DNA from: Fodinibius roseus
GTDB lineage: Bacteria > Bacteroidota > Rhodothermia > Balneolales > Balneolaceae
Assembly: GCF_900129315.1 (NCBI RefSeq)
Contig: NZ_FQUS01000012.1
Span: 86,176 to 150,175, forward strand
DNA: 64,000 nt
Direction of reading: 5' to 3'
The translations under genes were made by a program, and so were the position numbers. Shown in pieces: positions 27,821-36,735 of this stretch (position 1 is the stretch's first letter; each line of letters opens with the position of its first letter). The notes below the pieces were generated by a model. It worked only from the letters and a program-made list of their open reading frames with translations, ran no database searches and had not been told where the DNA came from.

Positions 27821-28762
27821 TCACCCCGTTTCCCCATTCGGTTCCCGCTCCTTCCCGCGTCCGCGAAGCATGGCGTCCAGCTTCTCCCCGCCACGGATGC
27901 CGAAATCCAGCGTCCGGATCGGGAACGGAATCATGATATCGTGTTCGTTGAACTTGTCGTTGATTGCCATGATAGCCTCGCTTCGCATATCCAGGAAATC
28001 GGGATTCGTTCGAAAATTTACCCAGAAACAGACTTTAAAGTTGATCGAACTCCCTCCGAATTCTTCATAAAAGAACAGGATATCCCGGTCGCTGTTATAT
28101 CCCTCCAGCTCTTCAATCGCTTCAATGGCCAGGCTGCGGGCCTTTTGCAGGTCGTCCCCGTATGAGATGCCGCAGGCCAGGTCGATCCGCCGCTGTCCCT
28201 CCGAGGTATAGTTGGTCAGTGGATTTTCAAAAACGATCTTGTTGGGAATATAGACAATCTGTCCCTGCGGCGTCTCCAGGATGGTATTACGCAAATTCAG
28301 TTTTCTCACCGTACCGTAAATATCCTTGGTCTCGATAATATCACCGATACCGAAGGGATGGCGAATCGTCAGGATGATACCGGAGATAAAATTGGAGGCA
28401 ATATCCTGGAAGGCAAAACCTAACGCCAGACCAACGATACCCGCACCGGCAAGCAGCGAGGTAACGGCGCCATCCAGGTTCAATACGCCCAGGGCGATAA
28501 AAATCCCCAGGCCCACAATCATGATCCCGGCAACAGTTTCCAGCAGGTCGATCACGGTTTTATTCATCGTGGCCCGTGACAGCAGCTTGTGCACGGCCTT
28601 GCGGACCAGCTTGCCGATTCCGAAAAACAGGAGCAGCACGAACAGCGCTACGACCATCTCGGGCAGCATGCTGATCAGGGTGTCCAGCCAGCTCTCCAGC
28701 TTACTCATCACCTCCTCATTCAGTTTCGATCTGAAATCCTGAAAAACTCGGGAAATATCCAT
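27821..28762 (-). CDS. Small-conductance mechanosensitive channel, MscS family
   Basis: The 313-residue protein has three N-terminal hydrophobic segments. The pore helix region is SLLAGAGIVGLALGFAFQD followed by IASNFISGIILTI, then the beta domain with FGIGDIIETKDIYGTVRKLNLRNT (in pieces) and the alpha/beta C-terminal domain. These channels open under hypo-osmotic shock to release solutes. It is convergent with the peptidase gene, and the stops are about 145 bp apart across the peptidase remnant. Confidence 0.93.
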   Translation of the reverse strand: MDISRVFQDFRSKLNEEVMSKLESWLDTLISMLPEMVVALFVLLLFFGIGKLVRKAVHKLLSRATMNKTVIDLLETVAGIMIVGLGIFIALGVLNLDGAVTSLLAGAGIVGLALGFAFQDIASNFISGIILTIRHPFGIGDIIETKDIYGTVRKLNLRNTILETPQGQIVYIPNKIVFENPLTNYTSEGQRRIDLACGISYGDDLQKARSLAIEAIEELEGYNSDRDILFFYEEFGGSSINFKVCFWVNFRTNPDFLDMRSEAIMAINDKFNEHDIMIPFPIRTLDFGIRGGEKLDAMLRGRGKEREPNGETG

Positions 28763-28922
28763 CGGTTGATTCTTTTTTGCCTGGGTTGCAGCTCATAATT
28801 TCGGTATAAAATCAAGATATCTGGATTTAATTCATAATATTTTAAGAAATTTTATGAATTTGCTATTCGCTGGCCGGTTATTTGTTCCCAATTCCCAATT
28901 AACAAAGCTCTGCTACAATTTG

Positions 28923-28930
28923 TATCTTTG
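28923..28930 (+). promoter_or_regulatory. Candidate promoter core TATCTTTG of rlmN
   Basis: TATCTTTG lies only six bases before the rlmN ATG at 28936, so the transcript would have almost no leader. The same octamer occurs before the MFS gene. Confidence 0.4.
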
Positions 28931-28935
28931 GGGTT

Positions 28936-30054
28936 ATGACCGTACAAACCGATATTGACGAAAAAATTAACCTGAAAGCCCTCACCAGGCAGGAACTCCG
29001 GGAGTTTACCGAAGAACTGGGATTGCAGTCCTTTCGAAGCGACCAGCTTTTCCAGTGGCTCTACCAGAAAGGAGTCCACAGCTTCGATGAGATGACGAAC
29101 CTGTCGAAAGACCTCCGCTCGCGCCTGAAAGAGATAGCGACCGTCCCCACCATCGAGCATGTCCGCCGGCAGGAATCCAAGGACGGCACGATCAAGTTCC
29201 TGTTCAAGCTGCAGGGGGAGGGAGAGGAAGAACACAAGGTCGAGTCGGTCCTGATTCCCGACTTTTATCCCGACGGGGCCGCCAACCGCCTGACCGTCTG
29301 CGTCTCCTCGCAGGTAGGGTGCGTATACGGATGCTCCTTTTGCGCGACCGGCAAGATGGGCTTCTTTCGCAACCTGACCCACGGCGAGATCGTCGACCAG
29401 GTACAGTATATCAATGCTCTTTGCGAGGAAAAATTCGGCAAAGGCATTACCAATGTCGTATACATGGGGATGGGCGAGCCGCTCCATAATTACCAGGCGG
29501 TGGTCAGCTCGGCCTCCATCATTACGGATCAGCTGAGCATCGGTCTGTCTCCCAGGCGGATTACCGTTTCGACGGTCGGACTCACCCGGCGGATCAGGCA
29601 GCTGGCCGACGAGCGGCAGCCGTTCAACCTGGCCATCTCGCTCCACGCCGCGAATGACGAAAAAAGGGATGAGATTATGCCGATCAACAGTTCGATGGAC
29701 CTCGGGCAGTTAAAGGAGGCGGTCCAGTACTACTACGCCAGGCTGCACCGGCCCCTCACCTATGAATACCTGCTGTTTGACGAGTTCAACGACAGCCCGG
29801 AAGATGCGCGGCAGCTGGCCGAGATTGTGCGCTGGGTGCCCAGCAAAGTGAACATCATCATGTATAACGATGTCGCCGGCGTGGCGCTGAAAGGAGCCCG
29901 GGAAGAACGGCTGGACCGCTTTATGCAGGAGCTTGTGGCGCGCGACATCACCGCTACCGTTCGCCGCAGCCGCGGGGACGATATCGACGCCGGGTGCGGG
30001 CAGCTGGCCATCAAGGAGGGACAGCCCCAGGGGAAGTCGATCCGGAAGAAATGA
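28936..30054 (+). CDS. rlmN: 23S rRNA (adenine2503-C2)-methyltransferase / tRNA A37 methyltransferase
   Basis: The 372-residue radical-SAM enzyme has the 4Fe-4S motif CVYGCSFCATGKMGFFRNL (CxxxCxxC). It also has VVYMGMGEPLHNY, the SAM-binding stretch, and a C-terminal RGDDIDAGCGQL containing the methyl-carrying Cys. The N-terminal SFRSDQLFQWLYQKG is the RNA-binding domain. It methylates A2503 of 23S rRNA and A37 of some tRNAs. The start is within a short leader after a TATCTTTG promoter core. It is convergent with lepB. Confidence 0.96.
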   Translation: MTVQTDIDEKINLKALTRQELREFTEELGLQSFRSDQLFQWLYQKGVHSFDEMTNLSKDLRSRLKEIATVPTIEHVRRQESKDGTIKFLFKLQGEGEEEHKVESVLIPDFYPDGAANRLTVCVSSQVGCVYGCSFCATGKMGFFRNLTHGEIVDQVQYINALCEEKFGKGITNVVYMGMGEPLHNYQAVVSSASIITDQLSIGLSPRRITVSTVGLTRRIRQLADERQPFNLAISLHAANDEKRDEIMPINSSMDLGQLKEAVQYYYARLHRPLTYEYLLFDEFNDSPEDARQLAEIVRWVPSKVNIIMYNDVAGVALKGAREERLDRFMQELVARDITATVRRSRGDDIDAGCGQLAIKEGQPQGKSIRKK

Positions 30055-30067
30055 TTTTATTCAGAAG

Positions 30068-30208
30068 GCTTTGAAAAACGAGGCATTTTGTTCAATATCA
30101 AGGCCAGAGGGAGGTTGGAATCGCAGCATATAGCCTATATGTGAGAATCTCAACCGACCGATAACACCGATATTGGGCAAAAGGACCGTTTAACAGAGCC
30201 CTTCTCAA
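30068..30208 (+). repeat. Intergenic repeat family 2, copy F1
   Basis: The stretch GCTTTGAAAAACGAGG...TCAATATCA...CGCAGCATATAGCCTATATGTGAG, ending in an ACCGTTT-CCCTTCTC block, aligns with 41929-42063. It fills the gap between the convergent rlmN and lepB genes. Confidence 0.65.
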
Positions 30209-31293
30209 TCATGGATAAAATTCAGTATCCGATCGAAGCGGGGAAGCCAGCGTTCGCTGTCCCACGAGAAATAGATCATGCCGGCTTTGCCGACAATATG
30301 CGTCTGCGGCACAAAACCCCAGAATCGGCTGTCCTCGCTGTTATCCCGGTTATCCCCCATCATAAAATAGTAATCCTGACGGATGGTATATTCATTCGTC
30401 TCTTCCCCGTTGATAATAAACTGCTCGCCTTCCCGCTGCACGCTGTTGCCTTCGTAGCGGGTCAGAATATCCTCATAGACGTGGTAGTTGCCGGGCGTCA
30501 GCGTTACCGTCTGTCCCTCAAACGGCACCACCGTGGGCGGCAGGTGATGATGGTTCATGAATCCGGATGAAAAGCTGAATTCCCGCCGGTCGTATTCATT
30601 AAATCCGTCGGGCAGCACAAACGGGTTGACGTCGGTCACTTCCTGCCACCGGCTAATCGTTTCCGCCACCTGCCGGGTCATATTGACGCGGTAGACGCCG
30701 GGCTGCTGGGTCTGGTAAAGGGTGCCTCCCGCCGCTCTCACTTTTGCCGCGCTCAGACGCACGCGATCCCGCACGCGAACCTCATAGGTCCGCTGGATCC
30801 CCGGAAACGGCTCCGCCTGTTCTCCGTTGACAAACAGCTGGTTGTCATCGATAGAAAGCGTATCTCCGGGCATCCCGACCAACCGTTTGACGTAGTTGGT
30901 CTTGGCAGCAATCGGCGCCAGGTCCACCGGGTAGTTAAAGACCACAATATCATTGCGCTCTATCTCATCGAATCCCGGCAGGCGGGCCCAGGGCAACACC
31001 AGTCCCTGCATATAGATATTGGTAAACGGGACACCCAGCACCATGGGGGTGCGGGGACCGTAGCTCATTTTTGATACGATCAGAAAGTCACCCGTCATCA
31101 GGGTCTTTTCCATCGACGGGGTGGGAATGCGATACGCTTCAAAAAAGAAAGTGCGAATAATCAGTGCCGCCACGGCCGCAAAAAGGAGCGCATCCGCCCA
31201 CTCCCGCAGCCAGCTCTTTGCCTTTTTATGTTGATTTTTTCTCCGCTGCTCCCGGCGTTTTTGTCGTTCTTCTCTGGAAAGTTTATTGGCCAA
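30205..31293 (-). CDS. lepB: Signal peptidase I
   Basis: The 362-residue enzyme begins with a basic tail and one membrane helix (ADALLFAAVAALIIRTFFF). The catalytic Ser60 is in RIPTPSMEKTL and the general base is Lys136 in KTNYVKRLVGMPGD. The C-terminal box is FMMGDNRDNSEDSRFWGFVP. It removes signal peptides from exported proteins. Between the boxes there is a long insert (about 160-290), as usual for Bacteroidota enzymes. It is the last gene of a lepA-orf-lepB set. Confidence 0.95.
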   Translation of the reverse strand: MANKLSREERQKRREQRRKNQHKKAKSWLREWADALLFAAVAALIIRTFFFEAYRIPTPSMEKTLMTGDFLIVSKMSYGPRTPMVLGVPFTNIYMQGLVLPWARLPGFDEIERNDIVVFNYPVDLAPIAAKTNYVKRLVGMPGDTLSIDDNQLFVNGEQAEPFPGIQRTYEVRVRDRVRLSAAKVRAAGGTLYQTQQPGVYRVNMTRQVAETISRWQEVTDVNPFVLPDGFNEYDRREFSFSSGFMNHHHLPPTVVPFEGQTVTLTPGNYHVYEDILTRYEGNSVQREGEQFIINGEETNEYTIRQDYYFMMGDNRDNSEDSRFWGFVPQTHIVGKAGMIYFSWDSERWLPRFDRILNFIHD

Positions 31294-31339
31294 AACAACT
31301 CCTTATATCGTTCTATTGGTACTGGATGATTAACAATTA

Positions 31340-31924
31340 TTAGTAGCTCATGCCGGGAGGGGACGTTATTTCGGTCGTGCGGTAATCCCCGCTGTCGTAC
31401 GTCACATTATACCACTGCCTGCGCTCCGGAGAGTAATAGTAATCCTGGTAGGCCGGCAGGTTCTCCACGGCCATCAGCTCTTTTGCAAAGACCCGTTTGA
31501 TCTGGGGCATCAGGTCAATGTACTTGCTGGCCCCCGCGTATACCAGGCCTCTGCCGAAGGGCCCGTCAATATCGAGCACCATCATCGGTATGCTGTCGTC
31601 GACGACGAACCAGTATTCGAACTGGATGGCCTGGGCCGGGCGAAAATCCTCCAGCTTGATCAAATCCTCTATGGTCTTGGTGGGATCCCCGTAGGCAGCC
31701 TTCAGCCGGGCTCGGATTTCATTCGTCTGTTTTCCATCGATTTCCGACCTGTCGTAAAAACCCTGTCCGGTCCACTTTACATCGTCGAATTTATTCATAA
31801 ACCAGCTTTGCCGGTCGTTGCTTATTTTTTCGATTTCAGGCGCTTCAAATTGCGCATAGCCCGCAACCGATAGTGCCAGTGATATGAGAACGGTGAGAAA
31901 CAGAGATTTTAATAATGCTTGCAT
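31340..31924 (-). CDS. Hypothetical exported protein in the lepA-lepB cluster
   Basis: The 194-residue protein has a clear signal peptide (LFLTVLISLALSVAGYAQ). The mature part is about 170 residues with several aromatic clusters (EYWFVVDDSIPMMVLDIDG, YYYSPERRQWYNVTYDSGDY). I recognise no family. It lies between lepA and lepB on the same strand with short gaps, so it is likely co-transcribed with them. Confidence 0.75.
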   Translation of the reverse strand: MQALLKSLFLTVLISLALSVAGYAQFEAPEIEKISNDRQSWFMNKFDDVKWTGQGFYDRSEIDGKQTNEIRARLKAAYGDPTKTIEDLIKLEDFRPAQAIQFEYWFVVDDSIPMMVLDIDGPFGRGLVYAGASKYIDLMPQIKRVFAKELMAVENLPAYQDYYYSPERRQWYNVTYDSGDYRTTEITSPPGMSY

Positions 31925-32002
31925 CAGAAAAGTTTATGTTAGTAAGTGGGGTTGAGTAAATTAACGTCAAACGCCGGCAGTTATTACCGGCTCCTAATAT
32001 AC

Positions 32003-33811
32003 TTAATTATCATCATCCATGGAAAGCACCGCAAGAAAAGCTTCCTGGGGCACTTCTACCGTACCGACCTGCTTCATTCGTTTCTTACCCTCTTTTTGCT
32101 TCTCCAGAAGCTTGCGTTTCCGGGAGATATCGCCGCCGTAGCATTTGGCCGTGACATCCTTGCGTATGGCCCGGATGGTTTCGCGGGCGATGACCTGCGA
32201 GCCGATAGCCGCCTGGATGGGGATTTCAAACTGGTGCTGCGAAATCAACTCCTTGAGTTTCTTGCAGAGCTTGCGTCCCAGGTCATAGGCTTTATCGCGG
32301 TGGATAATACTCGACAGCGCATCCACCGGGTCGCCGTTCAGCAGGATATCCAGCCGTACCAGGTCGCCCTGCCGGTATTCCAGGAACTCATAATCGAGGG
32401 ATGCATAGCCGCGCGTCCCGCTTTTCAGGCGGTCATAAAAATCAAACACCACTTCGGCCATCGGCAGCTCATAGGTGATATCCACACGCTGACTCTGCAT
32501 GTGAATCTGGTTGACATACTTCCCGCGTTTTTCTTCACACAGTTTCATAACCGGGCCGATATAATCCGAAGGAGTAATGATACTGGCCTGGATATAAGGC
32601 TCATACACCGCATCCACTTTGCTCGGATCCGGCATCTCGCTCGGGTTATCGACAATCACTTTTTTCTGCTCATTTTTCTCGGTGATATGCACCTCATACT
32701 CCACATTCGGCACGGTGGTGATTATATCAATATCAAACTCGCGGTCGAGGCGTTCCTGAACGATCTCCATATGCAGCATGCCCAGGAATCCCGCCCTGAA
32801 ACCAAAACCGAGGGCCTTCGACGTTTCCGGCTGGTAGGTCAGCGAGGCGTCATTGAGCTGCAGTTTTTCCAGCGCCGAGCGCAGGTCCTCGAACTCGTCC
32901 GACTGCGTCGGAAACAGTCCGCTGAATACCATCGGCTTCGGCTCCTGATAGCCGGGAATAGGCTCATCGGCCGGATTATCGGTCCGGGTCAGCGTATCCC
33001 CGACGCGGGCGTCCTGCAGCGACTTCACGCTGCCGATGACGTAGCCGACATCCCCGGCCTCGAGGGTATCGGTCTGCACCTGCTTGAGCTTCAGGTGGCC
33101 GATCTCCTCGGCGTCGTATTCCTTCTGGGTCGCCATAAAGCGGATGCCGTCCCCCTGGTGAAGCGTGCCCTCCATCACTCGGACATACACGATAGATCCG
33201 CGGTAGGTGTTGAACACCGAATCGAAAATAAGGGCCCGGAGCGGTTTGTCGGTGTTGCGGGCGGGACCGGGAATGCGCTCGACGACGGCTTCCAGCAGCT
33301 CGTCAATTCCCTCCCCGGTCTTGGCTGAAACGTGCAGGATATCCTCATGGTCGCAGCCGATAAGATCCACGATCTGCTGCCCCACCCCTTCGGGGTCCGC
33401 CCCCGGGAGGTCGATCTTATTCAGCACCGGCACGATCTCCAGGTCCTGTTCGATAGCCTGGTACAGGGTCGAAATCGTCTGTGCCTCTATCCCCTGCGCC
33501 GCATCCACGACCACCAGTGCGCCTTCACAGGCTTTCAGCGCCCGCGATACTTCATAGGCGAAATCCACATGGCCCGGCGTATCAATCAGGTTAAAGGTCA
33601 CATGCTCGCCGCCGGGACGCTCATAATCCATTTGGATCGCGTGACTTTTGATGGTAATGCCGCGCTCCCGCTCCAGGTCCATATCATCCAGGATCTGCTC
33701 ATGCATCTCTCGCTCGGTGATGGCGCCGGTACGCTCCAGCAACCGGTCTGCGAGCGTGGATTTGCCGTGATCGATGTGGGCAATAATACAAAAGTTGCGA
33801 ATCTGAGACAT
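32003..33811 (-). CDS. lepA: Elongation factor 4 (back-translocating GTPase)
   Basis: The 602-residue GTPase has G1 [15 protein letters not shown], the switch and G3 [16 protein letters not shown], and G4 [16 protein letters not shown]-like domains follow. The LepA-specific C-terminal domain ends in [20 protein letters not shown]. LepA aids translation initiation and ribosome quality under stress. The lepA-lepB linkage is well known from E. coli. A candidate promoter core lies 45 bp before the start. Confidence 0.97.
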   Translation of the reverse strand: MSQIRNFCIIAHIDHGKSTLADRLLERTGAITEREMHEQILDDMDLERERGITIKSHAIQMDYERPGGEHVTFNLIDTPGHVDFAYEVSRALKACEGALVVVDAAQGIEAQTISTLYQAIEQDLEIVPVLNKIDLPGADPEGVGQQIVDLIGCDHEDILHVSAKTGEGIDELLEAVVERIPGPARNTDKPLRALIFDSVFNTYRGSIVYVRVMEGTLHQGDGIRFMATQKEYDAEEIGHLKLKQVQTDTLEAGDVGYVIGSVKSLQDARVGDTLTRTDNPADEPIPGYQEPKPMVFSGLFPTQSDEFEDLRSALEKLQLNDASLTYQPETSKALGFGFRAGFLGMLHMEIVQERLDREFDIDIITTVPNVEYEVHITEKNEQKKVIVDNPSEMPDPSKVDAVYEPYIQASIITPSDYIGPVMKLCEEKRGKYVNQIHMQSQRVDITYELPMAEVVFDFYDRLKSGTRGYASLDYEFLEYRQGDLVRLDILLNGDPVDALSSIIHRDKAYDLGRKLCKKLKELISQHQFEIPIQAAIGSQVIARETIRAIRKDVTAKCYGGDISRKRKLLEKQKEGKKRMKQVGTVEVPQEAFLAVLSMDDDN

Positions 33812-33855
33812 AGGGTTGTGCTACCTGCACATATTTGGCTTACAAAAAAGAACGC

Positions 33856-33863
33856 TAAAGATA
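33856..33863 (-). promoter_or_regulatory. Candidate promoter core TATCTTTA of lepA
   Basis: On the minus strand TATCTTTA lies about 45 bases before the lepA ATG, matching the -7 pattern seen before rlmN and the MFS gene. Confidence 0.35.
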
Positions 33864-33960
33864 CAAAATTCGGCTCCTGATTTCACACTTAATGTTCAAT
33901 ATGTTAAACAATATTAGTGGAGTAATCTTTAATTTTACTATTTCGCGAATCATTCGGATT

Positions 33961-34032
33961 AAACATATGTGAGGATCCTGAAAGTGCGAAAAAGCAGAGA
34001 TTGGCCAGAAAAACGGTTTTGCAAAACGCTCA
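33961..34032 (+). repeat. Intergenic repeat family 2, copy F3 (partial)
   Basis: CATATGTGAGG...AGAGATTGGCCAGAAAAACGG...TTTTGCAAAACGCTC matches 41998-42063 with a few changes. Only the second half of the repeat is present. Confidence 0.6.
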
Positions 34033-34073
34033 AAAAAAGCAGATCCCGGATTAAGGTCCGGGGTCCGGCTGCA

Positions 34074-34107
34074 TAAAAAAACCCAACACTTTAGCAAAAG
34101 TATTGGG
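34074..34107 (-). terminator. Intrinsic terminator after the 91-residue protein gene
   Basis: On the minus strand the stem CCCAATACTTT / AAAGTGTTGGG (one G-U pair, loop TGCT) is followed by TTTTTTT. It lies 24 bp past the stop at 34131. Confidence 0.85.
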
Positions 34108-34130
34108 CCTCCATGAGGTAATAAGAGATC

Positions 34131-34406
34131 TTAACTTCCTGCCTCGCCCCTGCGGGTCTCTCCTTCGGCAACGGGGCTTAACAGCTCTATATGAAAACGG
34201 AACTCCTCCCCCTCAATCGCCATGGTTTCATACATCTCGCGGATAAGCTCGAAGACGATCTCCGTCTCTCCCCGCACGCTGGTCGACAAGTAGTTTACAT
34301 CGACCTCCACGTCGTGCTGGGCTACCAATTCAAGCAGGAAATCGATACTCTCCCTCGGGTTGACCGCTTTAAGCGGGATATACGTAAACTGGGCTGTTGT
34401 AATCAT
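34131..34406 (-). CDS. Small thiamine-binding-like protein (MTH1187/YkoF fold candidate)
   Basis: The 91-residue protein starts ITTAQFTYIPLK and has VDVNYLSTSVRGETEIVFEL. This fits the MTH1187/YkoF ferredoxin-like fold pattern of beta-alpha-beta with a conserved Thr/Ser-Glu-Gly region. Members bind thiamine or hydroxymethylpyrimidine. Length fits. It is monocistronic with its own terminator. The match is by pattern and is not certain. Confidence 0.5.
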   Translation of the reverse strand: MITTAQFTYIPLKAVNPRESIDFLLELVAQHDVEVDVNYLSTSVRGETEIVFELIREMYETMAIEGEEFRFHIELLSPVAEGETRRGEAGS

Positions 34407-35285
34407 AAGGCAAATACTCTGAACATTATATTATTAAAAAATATGTGCGGTACTATTCTTCTCTTCCGCCAATCACTGTCTTTCGCGTCCATAAGGATAA
34501 CCGTTTCGCAGTAATAGTTCAATCAAAATGTATGGCGATTTGAGATGTAGGGAACAGCTGTATTCCTTATATTTGCTGCCTTTGAAAAATCCCGTTCACA
34601 GGCCTTAAGTCCCGGGTCCCGGGAGATCGGTTGACAAAGGATCATACCACCGCCTCCGAGCCCGCTGTTCCCCCATTTAACTATTCCGGGGCAGCGCCGA
34701 TAATAACAGGGAATCTGCCGGGAACAAATTATTTTTTTACCGGTACCAGATAAATAAACGAACCATCACCATATCCATATCCACTGTTTACCACCGCCAT
34801 GCACAAAAAATTAATCAGTAGCGCCTTTATACAGCTTACCCTCTTTACCTTGCTGTTAATTTTTCTCGTCGTCACTGTTTCAGCATAGGAACCTGCCGGG
34901 CTTTGCAAAACCCGGCTTTCCAAAAAACCTTTACCGGGGAATGGACTGCAATAGCCATGTCCTGTTGCTCACGGCGACGCCCCCCCGAAACGCGGAACGG
35001 CTGTACGGTTCCCTCGTCGTTTCGAATCGCGAAAATACAGAAACTGAACAAGATACCGGTCTTGCAAAAGGCGCTGCTATTGCCTGCGTCCAAAAGGATT
35101 ATTCCGCCAAACTAAATATTGCAATGATTCAGCGCTTTGCCAATATTTAGAGGAGGATAAAACAGAACCGGGCCCGGCAGCGGGAGGGTCCCGCTTATCC
35201 TGCTTTTTGGATATATGAGTGGAGATCATTAAAAACAAACCAAAATAGGGACGGTTTATTAATTTCAATAAAAAAACGGGAAGTC
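34407..35285. other. Long intergenic stretch, no clear gene
   Basis: About 880 bp without a convincing large gene. Frames such as 34941-35150 are Arg/Pro-rich or lack a start context. The one candidate is a 29-residue hydrophobic reading frame listed separately. Poly-A just before 35286 belongs to the leader of the beta-propeller lipoprotein. Confidence 0.5.
34799..34888 (+). CDS. Possible 29-residue single-helix membrane peptide
   Basis: The frame from ATG 34799 to TAG 34888 encodes a basic start (MHKKL) and then a nearly unbroken hydrophobic run, ending VVTVSA. The composition resembles a signal peptide or small membrane peptide. No ribosome-binding site is evident, and without homologues it could be chance. 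Confidence 0.25.
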   Translation: MHKKLISSAFIQLTLFTLLLIFLVVTVSA

Positions 35286-36209
35286 ATGGATAAACGACCA
35301 TTATTATCACAGGGTATACTCATACTGGTATTCACGATACTGGCCGGCTGCGGACCGGATACAGAGCAAGAAACCGATTCGGACCAGCGCCGGGAGGTCG
35401 GCGACCGGCTGACATCCATTGAGGAGGGACTGGATGGCCCGGAAGCGATCCGCTACGACCCCGGCCAGGACGCCTACTTCATTTCTAATTTCAACGGTTC
35501 CAGCAGCGAAGCCGACTCCAACGGGTATATTGCCAAAGCACAACCCGACGGCACCATCGACTCGCTGAAATTCATGACCGGCACGGAGGAGGCCCCGCTT
35601 CACTCCCCGCGCGGAATGTATATTACCGGCGACACGCTTTTTGTGGCTGATCTGAAGGGGGTACACGGTTTTCACACGCAAACCGGACAGCAGCTTGCCT
35701 TCGCCGACTTTACGGAATTTGAACCGGGATTTCTCAATGACGTGGCCGTGGGTCCCGACGGCGCCGTCTATGTCACGGATACCGGTCAGGCCCGGGTGTA
35801 CCGGATGAGCGGCACGGAGGTCACTATTGCCGCCGATTCGCTGGAAGATCCTCCCAACGGGATTACCCTGGACCCGGATAACCAGCAGCTCATTATTGCC
35901 CCGTGGGGCGGGGGACAGACATTTCGCTCGATTACGGCGGACGATACCACGCCCAGGGATTTCATAAGTGCTGGCTCGGGCGGCAACTTTGACGGCATCG
36001 AGCCCTACAACGGCTCATTCCTGGTCTCCAGTCAGGCCGACACGAGCATCTACCTGCTGGGCGAGGACCGCGAAAGCAGGGCGATAATTAAAACGGCCCC
36101 TGAACCCGCCGATATCGCACTCGACACCAAACGCAACCGGGTCGCCGTCCCCTATATCGAATTAGACCGGGTGGATATCTGGGAAATCGAGGCCGGACAA
36201 CAGCAGTAA
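35286..36209 (+). CDS. SMP-30/NHL-type beta-propeller lipoprotein
   Basis: The 307-residue protein has a lipobox in the leader (VFTILAGC). After a short acidic linker come blade-like repeats: GPEAIRYDPGQDAYFISNFNG, SPRGMYITGDTLFVADLKGV, FLNDVAVGPDGAVYVTDTG, PPNGITLDPDNQQLIIAPWG. This is the SMP-30/gluconolactonase or NHL six-bladed pattern. It may be a sugar lactonase or a scaffold; metal ligands cannot be confirmed by eye. It is monocistronic. Confidence 0.8.
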   Translation: MDKRPLLSQGILILVFTILAGCGPDTEQETDSDQRREVGDRLTSIEEGLDGPEAIRYDPGQDAYFISNFNGSSSEADSNGYIAKAQPDGTIDSLKFMTGTEEAPLHSPRGMYITGDTLFVADLKGVHGFHTQTGQQLAFADFTEFEPGFLNDVAVGPDGAVYVTDTGQARVYRMSGTEVTIAADSLEDPPNGITLDPDNQQLIIAPWGGGQTFRSITADDTTPRDFISAGSGGNFDGIEPYNGSFLVSSQADTSIYLLGEDRESRAIIKTAPEPADIALDTKRNRVAVPYIELDRVDIWEIEAGQQQ

Positions 36210-36575
36210 CTACCGACGCAATCCTTTTTTCGGGCTATAGAACCGCGGCAGGGACACCGGGCATGAGGGCCATCCCTGGGCGGTGCCCTGGATCTTTTTG
36301 TGAACGGCGGTGCTTTGTTGATGGAGCAACAAACATGTTGACGTTGAACGGGGATCCCACAGGAACTACCTCCCGATATTGCAAAGCAGGGCACACCTCT
36401 CCGGGAGGCAGCCTGTGCCGACTCCCACCCCCATCGGTAAGGCAGCAAGGATGACCCCGGTAAGCCGGCGGGAAATAAGGAAGCAATTTTCCCGATGGAT
36501 CTTCACGTCGCACGACGCCTGATTTTACCTTAAATTTATATGGAAGATTTATCAAAAAATATTATCTTACACCTG
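36210..36575. other. Intergenic stretch ahead of the his leader
   Basis: GC-rich at first, then AT-rich. It contains the stem GTTTGTTGatggagCAACAAAC near 36315. The AT-rich segment 36530-36575 should hold the his promoter. No gene seen. Confidence 0.5.
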
Positions 36576-36635
36576 ATGCAAAAAAACACGCTCCATATCC
36601 ACTCCCTCCATCATGGCGGTTTCGACCGTCAATAG
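36576..36635 (+). CDS. hisL: His-rich leader peptide of the histidine operon
   Basis: The frame encodes MQKNTLHIHSLHHGGFDRQ and a TAG stop, with four His codons in seven positions (residues 7, 9, 12, 13). It ends 100 bp before hisG. Leader peptides rich in the cognate amino acid control biosynthetic operons by attenuation. The codons right after the His cluster form a six-pair hairpin with a TTCG loop (36615-36630). A second hairpin, CAGGC/GCCTG, lies at 36644-36659. The symbol follows function, not sequence similarity to the enteric hisL. Confidence 0.7.
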   Translation: MQKNTLHIHSLHHGGFDRQ

Positions 36636-36735
36636 CATTGCTACAGGCAGCCAAGCCTGCTTTCCGACTCTCTTGTTACAACGCTCTCATACCATTTTTT
36701 CAATCTATAATACATAATATCGATCGCTCATTGCC
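36615..36735 (+). promoter_or_regulatory. Candidate attenuator region of the his operon
   Basis: The hairpin GGCGGT-TTCG-ACCGTC (36615-36630, one G-U pair) overlaps the leader peptide end. CAGGC-AGCCAA-GCCTG (36644-36659) follows, and a T6 run lies near 36697. No single strong hairpin sits directly before the T-run, so whether termination is intrinsic or factor-dependent is open. Confidence 0.5.

Noticed and set aside
34941..35150. 69-residue frame in the 34.4-35.3 kb gap
   Set aside because: No start context, no recognisable motif, and overlapping frames of equal quality exist on both strands.
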